A DNA stretch of 64,000 bases from Siderastrea radians (lineage: Eukaryota > Cnidaria > Anthozoa > Scleractinia > Rhizangiidae). Both the position numbers and the translations under genes were made by a program. Shown one piece after another: positions 12,638 to 24,129 of the stretch (positions are counted from its first letter, which is position 1; every line of letters begins with the position of its first letter). Location of the stretch: positions 33,473,184 to 33,537,183 of the forward strand of contig OZ024894.1 of NCBI GenBank assembly GCA_964017195.1. Direction: 5' to 3'. The notes under the pieces are model-generated. The model was not told where the DNA came from and ran no database searches. It saw only the letters and a list, made by a program, of their open reading frames with translations.

Positions 12638-13341
12638 TACCATATGTACCCCATACCTAACAACTTTAATGAGAGTGTTTTCAGAAATTAATAAGTACCG
12701 GCGAGAAATAAATACGTGGAGCTCCGTGTTTAGGCTTTGTTAAATCTCTATATTAAATGGGCTAATATTGATTCACGAAAATGGCTGGTTATCTATAGGA
12801 CGTTCTTTGACAAGTCACAATAGCAATTCCAATTACTTACGACTCAACACTAGCCCACGAAAGCGTTCGATTTTTTCGGCTTGTGAACTCAAGCCGAAAA
12901 ACCCGGATGCGAGAAAGACTCACTCAACCCCAGTCCACTAACAGAGGCATTCATTTATGGAGTTACTAGAACACTCAGCATTGGCGACTTGGACTTGGAA
13001 TTAGCAATTTCCGTTGAACATTAAAGCGAATTGTCATTAACCAATTGTTACGGACATGTATTATTACGTCAGTCTTTTATATGCGCTTTGTCACATTTAA
13101 GAAATGGAGGTTTAGAAAATCCAGACACCATTCAGCGGATTTTCAAAGTTAACGTAATCGCTACTAGTGATAATTCAAATTAGTAGTAGTTAAGTCGAGC
13201 AGTTGCAATAAAAACAGTCATTTCATTACGGTTCCGCAGGTTCCGTAAGTTCCGCAGTTTCACGGTCTGCAGGTCTGCAGTTCCGCTGCCGGATTAGTCT
13301 TACCCAGAGAAGATTTCAAAAGCATTGCACCTTTTCACTAA

Positions 13342-15040
<1,699 letters not shown>

Positions 15041-15092
15041 CTCGAGACTTAAGTTCTTTTTGGTTTGATAATTTGTCACCAATAAGCGCGCC

Positions 15093-15540
15093 GTGGACCT
15101 CATAGCATATCAGCAGCTAATTCGGGACGCGGCACGAAAATTCCCAGGGATGGCGTGGTACGTCTACGACGTAGAATTCAGAAGGCGTGCTTCTCACAAC
15201 CTTTCTGTTAAGTGGGGGGAACGCGATGTGCAGCTATATTTAGACACCTTTACTGGCCTCCCTAAATCAGGATGCTGATCATGTGGCAGCACAGATCACC
15301 TCTCTGACGCCTGCCCTCTATCACACCCTAGGTCTCGGGACGCCCTCTCCCAATCAGACCTGTGTTTTAACTTCAACAAAGGCCGACCTTGCGCACGCCT
15401 CCCCTGCCCTTACAAGCACAGGTGTAACCAGCCAGGATGTTCAGCAGCCCACTCCGGGGAAGACCATGCAAAACTCACCCGCCACAGAGAGGACAGACCT
15501 AAGTCGTCTTCAAGTTCTAACAATTCCTCCCGAGGACACT
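15093..15540 (+). pseudogene. DIRS gag-like protein fragment with CCCH-type finger
   Basis: The upstream part has a W-Y-Y-D rich segment (MAWYVYDVEFRRRA) seen in gag-like proteins of cnidarian DIRS elements. After an in-frame TGA at 15276-15278 the same frame goes on through a Cys-rich block (CFNFNKGRPC, then CPYKHRCNQPGC and AAHSGEDH) that resembles a CCCH or knuckle-type RNA-binding finger. The 5' start is not defined, and the TGA makes this copy defective unless it is read through. Confidence 0.55.
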
Positions 15541-16272
15541 CCTAAATATCTTTCCCACCTCTCTCCTCCCACCCCCATTGATATTGCCAAATTAGCATCT
15601 TATCTTCAGGGCCACCCTGATCCACTGGCAGTTAAACACCTCATTTCTGGCTTCTCCCAAGGTTTTAAAATTGGCTATTCAGGTCCAATGGCCCCCAAAG
15701 AATATTCTAATCTTCCCTGTGCTAAAAGCAATCCATTGGTCATTGACAAAAACTTGCTGAAAGAAGTTACCCTAGGCCACACAACTGGCCCTTTCCTTGC
15801 CCCTCCCTTTCCAAACCTGCAGGTATACCCCATTGGGGTTATTCCCAAAAAACATTCCTCGGAATGGCGCACCATATTCCACCTTTCTTATCCCAAACAC
15901 CGCCCCACCAGCATTAATGCCCATATTTCTCCTGAGTCCTATTCCCTACAGTATATCAAAGTCGACCATGCAATTTCCATTCTCCAGGAGCTTGGACAAG
16001 GATGCTTTATGTCCAAACTAGACATTAAATCTGCCTTTCGCAACATCCCGGTCCACCCCTCTGACTGGGAGCTTCTCGGTATGAAGTGGGAAGGGCTCTA
16101 CTTCTTTCATATGACTCTCCCATTCGGTCTCCGGAGTGCACCCTTTCTTTTTGATGAATTCTCTTCCGCCCTTGAATGGATCATTCAAAATAAACTTAAC
16201 ACCCCCAAGGTGATCCACATACTAGACGATTTTTTCTTTGCTACCCCCCCCCTCCCCGTGCACAGTGCATGA
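15283..16272 (+). CDS. DIRS reverse transcriptase domain, 5' part of pol
   Basis: RT motifs appear in order: VIPKKHSSEWRTIFHLS, then the catalytic MSKLDIKSAFRNIPV (Asp in LDIKSAF), the LPFGLRSAPFLF motif of template grip, and ILDDFFF carrying the paired Asp of the active site. The reading frame overlaps the gag frame at its 5' end, as is usual in DIRS elements. It ends early, just after the LDD motif, in a run of nine C at about 16247-16255, and the RNase H continues in another frame. This is either decay or a homopolymer error. The first codon given is GTG, so the true start is uncertain. Confidence 0.85.
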   Translation: MAAQITSLTPALYHTLGLGTPSPNQTCVLTSTKADLAHASPALTSTGVTSQDVQQPTPGKTMQNSPATERTDLSRLQVLTIPPEDTPKYLSHLSPPTPIDIAKLASYLQGHPDPLAVKHLISGFSQGFKIGYSGPMAPKEYSNLPCAKSNPLVIDKNLLKEVTLGHTTGPFLAPPFPNLQVYPIGVIPKKHSSEWRTIFHLSYPKHRPTSINAHISPESYSLQYIKVDHAISILQELGQGCFMSKLDIKSAFRNIPVHPSDWELLGMKWEGLYFFHMTLPFGLRSAPFLFDEFSSALEWIIQNKLNTPKVIHILDDFFFATPPLPVHSA

Positions 16273-17150
16273 CTGCACTGTGCCACATTCTACACCTTTT
16301 CACTGACCTGAATATCCCTATGGCTGCTGGGAAAACCTTCCCAGCATCTACATCCCTCGAAGTTGTGGGCGTTCTATTAGATTCCAATGCCATGGAGGCT
16401 TGCCTACCTCTAGATAAACTCACCCGCCTTCAGGCAGCCCTCCATCAGTGGGAACATAGAAAACCTGCCACCTTACAGGAACTTCAGTCCCTTATTGGAA
16501 GCCTGCAATTTGCCTGCAAAGTCGTTGCCCCGGGCCGCCCCTTCCTACAACGTATCATCTTCCTAACCAAGGGTGTCAAATTCCCCCACTGGCATATCCG
16601 ACTAAACTCAGGGTTTCGCAAGGACATTAAAATGTGGCAGGACTTTCTCCAGAACTGGAACGGGGTGTCTCTCTTCCTAGATTCTGAAGCCACCTCCCCA
16701 GCAGCCCTCCAATTATACACTGATGCTTCTGGCTCCCTAGGGTATGGGGGCTTTTTAGCAGGTCAGTGGTTCCAGGGTCAATGGCTCCCCCACCACACCC
16801 TAAGCAAAAAAAGAGGCATTAGTATTGAATGGCAGGAGCTCTTCCCTATATACTTAGCTTGCATCCTGTGGGGACCCTGCTGGTCTGGCAAAAGGATCCG
16901 CATGTGGTGTGATAACAAGTCAGTGGTTTCCATCATTAATTCTAAACACTCCAAATCTCCCCGGGTAATGGACCTCGTCCGAGCAATCACCCTTCAAACC
17001 CTCAGGTACAATTTCACATTTACTGCAACCCACATCCCCGGCCTAGACAACTCCATTGCTTACTCCCTTTCCCGTTTTCAGATGGACCGCTTCCGCACCC
17101 TAGCTCCTACAGCCTCTCCCTCAGCCTGCACATCCCTCCATCAGCGATGA
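16269..17150 (+). CDS. DIRS RT thumb and RNase H domain
   Basis: This frame picks up directly after the RT break. It holds an RT connection segment (LQELQSLIGSLQFACKVV) followed by RNase H motifs: LYTDASGSLGYGG (first Asp), SIEWQELFPIYLA (Glu), MWCDNKSVV (Asp) and THIPGLDNSIAYSLSR with the last Asp. The domain removes the RNA strand after reverse transcription. The SLSR end passes straight into the recombinase in a different frame. Confidence 0.85.
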   Translation: MTALCHILHLFTDLNIPMAAGKTFPASTSLEVVGVLLDSNAMEACLPLDKLTRLQAALHQWEHRKPATLQELQSLIGSLQFACKVVAPGRPFLQRIIFLTKGVKFPHWHIRLNSGFRKDIKMWQDFLQNWNGVSLFLDSEATSPAALQLYTDASGSLGYGGFLAGQWFQGQWLPHHTLSKKRGISIEWQELFPIYLACILWGPCWSGKRIRMWCDNKSVVSIINSKHSKSPRVMDLVRAITLQTLRYNFTFTATHIPGLDNSIAYSLSRFQMDRFRTLAPTASPSACTSLHQR

Positions 17151-17151
17151 A

Positions 17152-18132
17152 CATCTGAGAGGTTCCGTACAGCGATACCTAAGTGCCTCCCTTGCCCCCT
17201 CAACCCGACGCACTTATCAAGCCGGCGTTAAGCACTTCCTCACCTTTAACCTCATGCATGGTTTAGTAGGCCCCTCGAAACCTCTCTTAACGGCCTCCGA
17301 ACTCACCCTTATGTACTTTGCATCCCACCTAGCCCAAACTGTATCCTACGAAACGGTTAAGCTGTACTTAGTAGCGGTTCAGGACCTCCATCGGGAACTT
17401 AACTTTCCTCTTCAGCTCAACAAAATGCATAGGTTACAAAAGGTCCTGACAGGCATCAGGCGTCTCACCCCTGCTAGGCAGCTAGATCGTTTCCCCATCA
17501 CCCTACAAATTCTTCATGCCATTCACACCTACTTCCAGCCCGAATATTCTCAGAATTTAGATCATGTTATGCTTTGGGCAGCCTTCACCTTAGCTTTCTT
17601 TGGTTTCCTACGATCCAGTGAATTCACCTGTAATGCTCCTTTGGAACCCTCAGTTCACCTCACTGCCAGGGATATCACACTGGTCCCCAACTCTCACTCC
17701 CCTAGCTATATGCTAGTCCGCATCAAACAATCCAAAACTGACCCCTTCAGGCAAGGCCACACCCTCACTATAGCAAAGTCCACGTCACTCATCTGTTCAT
17801 TGATGGCCATGAAAGACTACCTCCTTCAAGCCCAGCCACCAACAAGCCGCCCTCTGTTCTCCTTTGTCCAACCGGGCAAATGGCTTACACGAAACAACCT
17901 CACTTCTGAGCTCAGCAGGACAGTACTAAAGCACCGTGGTCTCCCTTACGACAAGTTTTACTCTCACAGTTTCCGCATAGGAGCAGCTACCACAGCAGCC
18001 AAAGCAGGCATTCCATCCTGGCTTATTAAAGTATTGGGCCGTTGGAGCTCAGACTGCTATGAACGCTATATCAGGACTCCTCAGTCTACTATTTTAGAAG
18101 TACCTCAACTCTTAGCTAACACTAGAATTTAA
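17152..18132 (+). CDS. DIRS tyrosine recombinase
   Basis: An N-terminal SAM-like core-binding region (APSTRRTYQAGVKHFLTF at about 17194) precedes the catalytic domain. Catalytic residues are visible: Arg in FLRSSEF, Lys in IKQSKTDPF, the HxxR box in HSFRIGAATTAA, and W plus Tyr in LGRWSSDCYERYI. The enzyme integrates circular DNA intermediates by strand exchange, so DIRS elements make no target duplications. The frame is open upstream of the first ATG (17254) back to about 17152, overlapping the RNase H stop, so the true N-terminus is probably upstream. The catalytic residues are all present. Confidence 0.88.
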   Translation, partial: HLRGSVQRYLSASLAPSTRRTYQAGVKHFLTFNLMHGLVGPSKPLLTASELTLMYFASHLAQTVSYETVKLYLVAVQDLHRELNFPLQLNKMHRLQKVLTGIRRLTPARQLDRFPITLQILHAIHTYFQPEYSQNLDHVMLWAAFTLAFFGFLRSSEFTCNAPLEPSVHLTARDITLVPNSHSPSYMLVRIKQSKTDPFRQGHTLTIAKSTSLICSLMAMKDYLLQAQPPTSRPLFSFVQPGKWLTRNNLTSELSRTVLKHRGLPYDKFYSHSFRIGAATTAAKAGIPSWLIKVLGRWSSDCYERYIRTPQSTILEVPQLLANTRI

Positions 18133-18344
18133 CACTAAGATAGGTGGAAAATTTTACACAGTTGTTCGATACTCTCATGCCTTATCTCATAAGAACGGGG
18201 GGTAAGGCTCTTCCCTTCCACAAGAGCCCTGTCCCCCCCTCTTCCGCTTACTGTGGGGGGATGTGTCCCCTATATCTGCATGCTCCACAATCCGTGGCAG
18301 GGAAGTGCAACCCTTGGCTGCACTCTACCCCACAGTAAGGCTTA

Positions 18345-18590
18345 GCCCTTGGAGACAGGACCGGAAAAATATCCATTCCAGGGTGTGGACCCCCGGTTCC
18401 ACCTGATCTGTACTCCACCCAGGAGGGCCCCCTCCTGGTTCCCCTTAGTTTCCAGTGACTAGGGGATATGGGCCTCACCCTACTGGAGACTGATCAGGAC
18501 CTCTGTCCAGGATGGCTACCCCCGGTACCACCCGATCTTGTCTCCCCCCAGGAGAGCTCCTCTCCTGGTCCCCCAACCCCTAGAGTAGTG
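18345..18590 (+). repeat. Imperfect tandem duplication in the DIRS 3' region
   Basis: Two diverged units, from about 18345 and 18480, share a GGAGAC...GATCxGGACC start, CCCCCGGTTCCACC / CCCCCGGTACCACC, and CCCAGGAGxxCxCCTCCTGGT. Upstream, GCTTACTGTGGGG and CCCCACAGTAAGGCTT form a large hairpin. These may be the internal complementary and terminal regions used in DIRS replication. Confidence 0.5.
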
Positions 18591-18710
18591 CGTTTCCCTG
18601 CCACCCAAAATTTTGCCCATTACTCTCTTGTTGTGTCTTTTATTTATATTATCGCTGCCAAACCAACTCTCTATCGAAAAAGGGTTCATTAATGTCAAGT
18701 CAACAGACGA

Positions 18711-18761
18711 CAGTTTTTTGCTGATTATATATATTTTTTGGAGTTTGGATCGGCGCATGGG
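18711..18761 (+). pseudogene. Relic of exon 1 of an MS4A-like gene
   Basis: The end of the exon (GVWIGAW, followed by a GTAAGT donor at 18762) matches the exon 1 end of the paralogue at 51353 (GVWSGLW then GTAAGT). One extra T in a T run at 18735-18740 puts the upstream part out of frame. The 5' part of the exon is not found, and the DIRS element lies immediately upstream, so the exon was probably truncated or displaced. Intron sequence downstream (about 18890-19300) aligns with the intron of the paralogue (51390-51700). Confidence 0.6.
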
Positions 18762-18889
18762 TAAGTAGACATTGAGGACTAGCAGTGTTGCCAGAAAGGT
18801 TGACTTAATATGCAAGCTTGAAACTACGCCCTATTAATTTTTCAAAGCACCGCCCTGTAATAACAACAGTATTCTATAACAACTTATTA

Positions 18890-19300
18890 CAGAATACTAT
18901 TGTAATTGCAGGACTGTGCTTTCAAAAATAGAACGCAGTTTAAGGCTTAACTATCAAAGTAAAAGGTTCTGAAATTTAACGTTCGCTATAGGGACTTTCG
19001 AGGATTTGTTTACTAGCAAGGCTAGCGGAGAGACGTATGTAAATTTCTGCAATTTAAGCGTCTTTAGGATCCACATATATCAGTCCTCTATATTTTTTAA
19101 GAATTGAAGTTTTGTATCTTCAGAAAAATGCTGCCAACTGTACAGATGTAGGTTGCACCCTAAATTAGCGTCACGACAGGAAGTCGATAATAATACCGAA
19201 CCGAACGTGCACGTGGTCAGTTTAGTGCGTTTTGGACTAAAATAAGTTGCTGTATCTTGTACACCAAACTGTACTTTGGCCTCGAAACTCGAACTATGAT
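18890..19300 (+). other. Intron sequence shared with the MS4A-like paralogue
   Basis: CAGGACTGTGCTTT, then GGCAAAGCTAGCG / AGCAAGGCTAGCG and CAATTTAAGCxT occur in the same order and spacing at 51390-51700. This supports two tandem copies of one gene. Confidence 0.65.
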
Positions 19301-19466
19301 CCACTGTTACCTAACCTTTGCCTGGAGTTCATTGTTGGCAAATGATTTTCGAATAAGGGATATTACATGATGTATGTATTCTTCGCTTTATTGTGAGTGA
19401 CGACAAGTGATTTTTCCATAAATACATTATCTGAGCTAGTTTTATCATTTCAATGTAATTCTTATC

Positions 19467-20460
19467 GGAGCCTGCGGGCAAAGCCCGCCAGCGGAGCTCC
19501 ATTGCTAAGCAAATTTGGTAACCTATCGATCCGAAAAATTTTGGTTCTGACGTCGGCGTACGTCCGTCCATCCGTCCGTCCGTCCGTCCGTCCGTACAGA
19601 CTCTGGGGGAGGGGGAGAGAAGTCCCAAGACAACCCGACCGGGGATGGAGAAGAATGCCATCTTTTCTTGGCGGGAAATCGTGGAGTACTTTTGGGCAAC
19701 CGCGTTTTCTTGGCGGGAAATCGCATGACCATCGTCGCTTTTCAAAAAGAGGTTTCTTTAAAAAGCTTAATTTAGTTAGCAAAACGATTGCTTGACAGTT
19801 CTGTAGTTTTAAACTTGAGAAAAAAACGGAAAGAAAAAGTTCAAAAGAATACTGGTAGAAGGTGAAAAGTTCAAGTTACGAAAGCTGTCTTCAAAGGACT
19901 TTATCGCTTTGTTTTCTTCACGGCGGAGAGCTTGCCTTGTTCTGAAACACAACCGAGTAAGTGAAGTTTTTAAAGAGTTTAAGTGCATGATTTTGAGTAT
20001 TACGGTCAAAGAAATTAGATTTTGAAATGGAAATGTAATTTATGTCATAAGAACTATGTCATTTATTTTTGACTTTAAAAAACTATTAGAAAACGCGCTC
20101 AGATTTGTGACAGATGTAGTCTTGAATATTTGCCATGCACGGCCGATTTCACTGGCGTGGACGGACCCACCACCGTACTGGAAGTGTAACGCGAATTGCA
20201 TTTAAGTATAAACGTACGGGTTTTCGAATAAGCTTTTTCAAAAATGATTTCTCTGTTTATTGTTTTGTGTTTGTTTATTCATAACAGTAGGTCAAAGCAC
20301 AGTCGCAAGGCAACTGCACAAGCATCACTTACGGCGAATAATTGCTTTCAATTTCAACTGTCGGGTCGGTTTGTGAAACTGTCGATTTTGTTGTCCGAGA
20401 AGTTTTCAATTGTAATAATCTTTTAAACGAAGCAGTTGTCGGTTTAAAGCTATTTCATCC
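19467..20460 (+). repeat. Dispersed repeat R1, copy 1
   Basis: It starts at the inverted block GCCTGCGGGCAAAGCCCGCC, goes on through AAGCAAATTTGGTAACC and a (CGTC)n tract at 19560-19600. About 1 kb of it is repeated in inverted orientation at 60890-61895. A second, partial direct copy begins at 20515. The open frames over it are repeat-derived. Confidence 0.8.
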
Positions 20461-20514
20461 GAAAAACTTCCGAAAAAAGTTTTTTTGGGTTCCTCAAAGC
20501 GCCGAAGTTTATAG

Positions 20515-20700
20515 CAGAGTTCGCGGAGCACCATGGGTAAGCAAATTTGGTAACCCGTTGATCCGAAAGATTTTGGTTCTGACGTCAGCGTACGTCCATC
20601 CGTCCGTCCGTCCGTCCGTCCGTACAGACTCTGGGGGAAGGTGACAGGAGTCCCAAGACAGACTGACCAGGGGAGGTGGAATACCATCTTTTCTTGTAGC
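20515..20700 (+). repeat. Dispersed repeat R1, partial copy 2
   Basis: GTAAGCAAATTTGGTAACCC, ATCCGAAAGATTTTGG and (CGTC)n at 20595-20625, followed by CAGACTCTGGGGGAAGG, match the start of copy 1. Confidence 0.75.
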
Positions 20701-21342
20701 TGAAGTAAACAATATGGCGGCTGGTTCCTCGTTCGCTCGATTTTCAATGCGATAATTGTAATACATTCTTGGAATGAAGACTTGTAGCAGTTCATCATGA
20801 AAGGGAAAAAGAACTGCTTCAATCTCGATGGCGCATATGGAAGGTATTGGAGAGCTTGAAGGCAAGAAATCCTTGTTCGAGGACATGCTTGTTTTTTTCA
20901 AAGCTAAGGAGATCTGGAAAGAACCCGGCGACTTTTGTTTAGATTTTCAAGTCCTTCTTTCAGTTCAGTGGTAAAGTAAATTACAGATTTGATTGTGAAT
21001 TTACATTGTAAAAATTGTTTAATTGAGCTACTTTTCATGTTTAGTAAAATACGGTAATTTTCTTGAAATGTTTTGAAAACTTCTTTAAAGTAGCTCGTAG
21101 TTCCCGTTTGCCGGCTTGCGAGTAACTTCACTCGAGGGAAAAATTGAATGCAGTTTGCTTTCCTAGGCAAACAAGTGCTTCGTAGGTGAATGATATTTCA
21201 TGTTTTTATAGGTTTCTTGTTCTTTTTTCTGTGCTTATTCATTAAAGGAATTTTCATTAGTGAGCAATCTGGTATTTAGGCTTCTGAACTTTAGTGCGTA
21301 ATTTTCAATATTTTTCTTACAACAATTCTACTTAACAATTAG

Positions 21343-21433
21343 ATTATGAGCTCGAGATTTCTATCGCGTGATAGTTGATGAGGCCGAAGGCCGAATCAAC
21401 TATCACGCATAGAAATCGAGAGCGAATAATCTA
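21343..21433. repeat. Long hairpin, about 40-bp arms
   Basis: GATTATGAGCTCGAGATTTC and GCGTGATAGTTGAT pair with ATCAACTATCACGC and the inverted GAAATCGAGAGCGAATAATC across a GAGGCCGAAGGCCGA loop. A second hairpin, GCTACTCACTATCTAT / ATAGATAGCGAGTAG, follows at 21538-21575. They may be terminal structures of the R2 repeat or a separate MITE. Confidence 0.65.
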
Positions 21434-21559
21434 ATTGTTTTAGTATAAATCTCGATTAATATTCCACTAAAGTGAAACGTTTTACATCATTGCACTGTTA
21501 TTTTGAAGTATAAGACTGTGCCTGCCACGCACCTTTTCGCTACTCACTATCTATCACGG

Positions 21560-22680
21560 AATAGATAGCGAGTAGGGTAGCCAATCAGATTGCAGCATTT
21601 ATGATAGAACGCTAGTAGATTTATAATAATGTATTTTATTCGAAAGGTGGAAATCGTGACTATTCTAGACTGAGTCTGTGTTGTTTTGTTGTTTTTCTTC
21701 GGCGATGCATATTGGGTTGTTTTTGTGTTTAGTATACAACACCTGAAGAGTCGCTCTGTCGTCATTTTTAAGTTTATAGTCTTAGTGTAAAGTTCCTTAT
21801 GTTTTTTGTTCAGTTGTGGAATATTTTATCTTCCTTATATTGTTATATTTTTTGGTTTCTCCATTTGAAGTGAATGACATTTCTGTCCCAATTTAGCGAC
21901 TAAACTTAGAATCGCCGGTAATTGAGTTCACTGTGGCATGTTTTCGTGTTCCTTTTGTTTTTATAAAACCGGTAAGCCATTTCAGTGTGTCTTTAGTTAC
22001 AGATCGAAATGAAATCTTTATTTTAGTAACTATAAGCAAAGCATTTCTCGGTTTAAGTCTATTTTGTCTAAAATGAGACTCTAAATTCTTCCTAAAATTA
22101 GTTCAGGGTGTGTTCTTGAAAGCGCCCGATTAATACTTCGCGGTTGAAAAACTTGTGCCATTTTCTCTTGATAATTATACGCGTGCTTGAAAGATTCCGA
22201 AAACATTTTTGGAGAATTTTTGTCAGTAAACGGTTTGATGCCGGAAAAATATTATTTATTTTAGCAAGATATATTTCGAAAAATGTTTCATGGTTAACAG
22301 AACTAAACAGCCAGAGGGATGCATTGAAATCAGTGAGAAATGTGTATTTGCATGTAAAAGTCTGTCGAGTCGCTACCAGGAGCAACGTAAGTGGGTTTTT
22401 TTTAGCAATGTTATTGTAGTTTTACAGGTACTCTTCTTGAACTTAAAAAAATAAGTTACCGTTCGAAAGAATGCTACAAGAAGAGCTGTCGGTGAAAGTC
22501 GTGCTGAAGTCTTCTCTTTGAGGAAAAATAAGCCAACTCACAGTTTCCTCAGCGGTCCGCATGTTTTCCCTTGCTGTTTCTCACCTCTTGGGGAATAACT
22601 GCACAACTAAAATTTACTGTATTTCACGGGCCAATTAGCATGAAAGAGAGATGTGGAGCTCCGCTTTAAGGCTTGGCTAA
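21560..22680 (+). repeat. Dispersed repeat R2, copy 1
   Basis: About 1.1 kb shared with 46620-47560 in the same orientation (for example TTTATAGTCTTAGTGTAAAG, CAGTTGTGGAATATTTTATC and CAGCGGTCCGCAT). A further fragment lies inverted at 60350-60880. No coding capacity is visible. Confidence 0.8.
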
Positions 22681-23610
22681 ATCTATATATTATTTCTTGT
22701 GGGATACAGTTATTGAAGAACAGCATTAAAAAGGAAGCGAAGCGAGTCAGGGTAATAACAGTAATAACAGCAATTTACAGTGCACAAATTTCAAGAATAA
22801 CAAATGTACAAAAAACAGTGTTCCTATAGTAATAATATATGATTAATTAAGTAACATAAGAAGCAGCGATTAGACTTGTCGGCCTGGGAAGCAGTATTGC
22901 ATGGAACGTTCTTGAGACGTTGATTTTTTACATCAAAATTTGACGTTTCAGTGAAAGTAAAGAGGTCTTCAAAGCTAAAATCGTACACCTGCACACGTGA
23001 ATGATAATGATTAAGGAAAAAAATAATAAAACTGCACAAATGTCACTTCAAATATGATAAAAAAGCATACAGCCGGGTTTGTAGCTACGGTACACCCAGG
23101 CTGATGTGGTTTCTCTCAATCTAAGTACAAATGCTTTCCGAAACACAGTGCAGTGTGCTAAATTATGAGAGGACAACTACAAGAGAATCTAACGACGAAA
23201 ATTACATCTCAGCTTCTTTCTCCTTTAAAGACTTGTTAGCCAGAAATTGGCTGTCATTTCTCGACTTTCGAGCAGCCATTTCTGTCGTTTGCTATCCTCC
23301 AGTACTAAGGAGAAACCTAAACATTGTAAAAACCGCTGGTTTAGTTTTTAACCTTGGCTTTATTGTAATTTCAACATCAATACAAGGTACAAAAAGTTGC
23401 TATATAAAGAAGACCCATAACCGACGAAGGAAGGCGTTGAGTCCAAAAGTGAAAGCGTTTCAACTGTCGTTTATTACAAAAAGAACAAAGAATCTTAAAC
23501 TGCGCCGGGGTAAGCATGTTATCAAGAATGCATACATTTCTATACATTAGAGAGATCACTTGCAGGTCTCGTTCTTCTACATTACCTTTTTCTTATTTAT
23601 TCTCTTGTAG
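22681..23610. other. Intron-like stretch of the MS4A-like locus, no gene supported
   Basis: The 139-codon frame at 23131-23550 has no recognisable domain and is probably chance. The segment ends in the polypyrimidine tract and AG of the exon 2 acceptor. Confidence 0.4.
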
Positions 23611-23694
23611 ATGTGCGTCACGGGAGGTCTGGGAATTCCTGGAAGACGCAGAGAAGAATTAGATCCCGCGATTGAAAGTTTGAAAGCAAAATAG
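23611..23694 (+). pseudogene. MS4A-like exon 2 (TM2 side), ends in a stop
   Basis: A T-rich tract and TTGTAG acceptor (23601-23610) precede a phase-0 exon reading MCVTGGLGIPGRRRE. Joined in phase to a GxWxGLW exon 1 end it gives the W-x-G...TGxLGI pattern typical of MS4A/CD20 family TM2. No good donor is visible, and the frame hits TAG at 23692-23694, so the exon end is unclear or the gene is dead. Confidence 0.5.
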
Positions 23695-23880
23695 ATACCA
23701 ATCAAACTCCATATAAATTAATTGAAATGCTAGCGTCAAACAGTTCTTTTCTTCTGCTGAAGTATTATGCGCAAAAGAAAAAGAAACAAATGCTCTTGGA
23801 ATTAAAGTACTTGATTTGAGTGGCGCCTGATTTTCAATAGGAATAATTATGTTCTGCTTTCTTATTTCATAAATATTTAG

Positions 23881-24129
23881 GCTAGTGTCTTCATGGGTTT
23901 CTCCATAACATCAGTTGTGAAGGGAGTTATAATCATCTACTTTTACGGCTTTGAGATCAACTACTATTCAGGCGATAGAAGGTCTAGACGATACAGGGGC
24001 ATAGATGAAACAAAAATGGCTCTCGCCGCAATCATATTGATTCTCGGTATCGTTGAGTTCGGGATTGGAATCTGGGCAGCAGTGTGTTGCTGTATGATGA
24101 AACCTTGCGCTTGTTGTACACCCCAACAG
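23881..24129 (+). CDS. MS4A/CD20-like membrane protein, exon 3 (TM3-TM4)
   Basis: A clean phase-0 exon of 83 codons, with acceptor ATTTAG at 23875-23880 and donor CAG|GTGAGT at 24129/24130. It encodes TM3 (VFMGFSITSVVKGVIIIYFY), a short charged loop (about residues 25-40), and TM4 (MALAAIILILGIVEFGIGIW) followed by a Cys-rich juxtamembrane run (CCCMMKPCACC) that looks palmitoylatable. The Glu/Phe motif in TM4 plus the Cys cluster is the MS4A signature. Family members are four-span plasma-membrane proteins linked to Ca2+ signalling and sensing, but the function here is unknown. The next exon lies 19 kb away because a Polinton sits in intron 3. Confidence 0.7.

Larger units (their letters stand above)
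11066..13305. mobile_element. Non-autonomous DNA transposon, 9-bp TSD, Mutator-like
   Basis: The element begins GGGTAAGACTA and ends TAGTCTTACCC. Inverted termini extend inward over GGAACCTGCGGAACC and its complement to ATGACTGTTTTTATT (11116-11132 and 13208-13222). The 9-bp sequence AGAGAAGAT flanks it exactly at 11057-11065 and 13306-13314. Nine-base target duplications with long inverted repeats are typical of the MuDR/MULE superfamily. No transposase is present. The interior holds a 257-bp tandem array and a nested pogo-like MITE. Confidence 0.8.
10946..13341 (+). pseudogene. Small ORF split by a transposon insertion, product unknown
   Basis: An ATG at 10946 opens a frame that runs in phase into the 9-bp target duplication at 11057-11065. 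The same frame continues after the right-hand duplication at 13315 and stops at the TAA at 13339-13341. Without the 2.24 kb insertion and one copy of the duplication this would be a 48-codon ORF, charged and rich in Arg, Glu, Phe and Ile. I do not recognise it. The continuity across the insertion may be chance for so short an ORF, or it could be an exon of a larger gene. Confidence 0.35.
15050..18620 (+). mobile_element. DIRS-type tyrosine-recombinase retrotransposon
   Basis: The order is gag fragment, reverse transcriptase, RNase H, tyrosine recombinase, all on the plus strand and markedly more GC-rich than the surroundings. RT plus RNase H plus YR is the hallmark of the DIRS superfamily, which uses a recombinase in place of a DDE integrase. 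The outer borders are estimates because I could not find the split inverted repeats. The gag and RT/RNase H junction carry stops or frameshifts, so this copy is probably inactive. Confidence 0.85.

Noticed and set aside
18144..18692. Pro-rich frames downstream of the DIRS recombinase
   Set aside because: They lie in the duplicated GC-rich DIRS tail on both strands and have no protein-family features.
19329..20901. Several frames of 100-138 codons on both strands around the (CGTC)n tracts
   Set aside because: They occur in each copy of repeat R1 on opposite strands and depend on the microsatellite.
23131..23550. 139-codon plus-strand frame inside the MS4A-like locus
   Set aside because: No domain, no splice context and no likeness to the MS4A family; consistent with chance in an intron.
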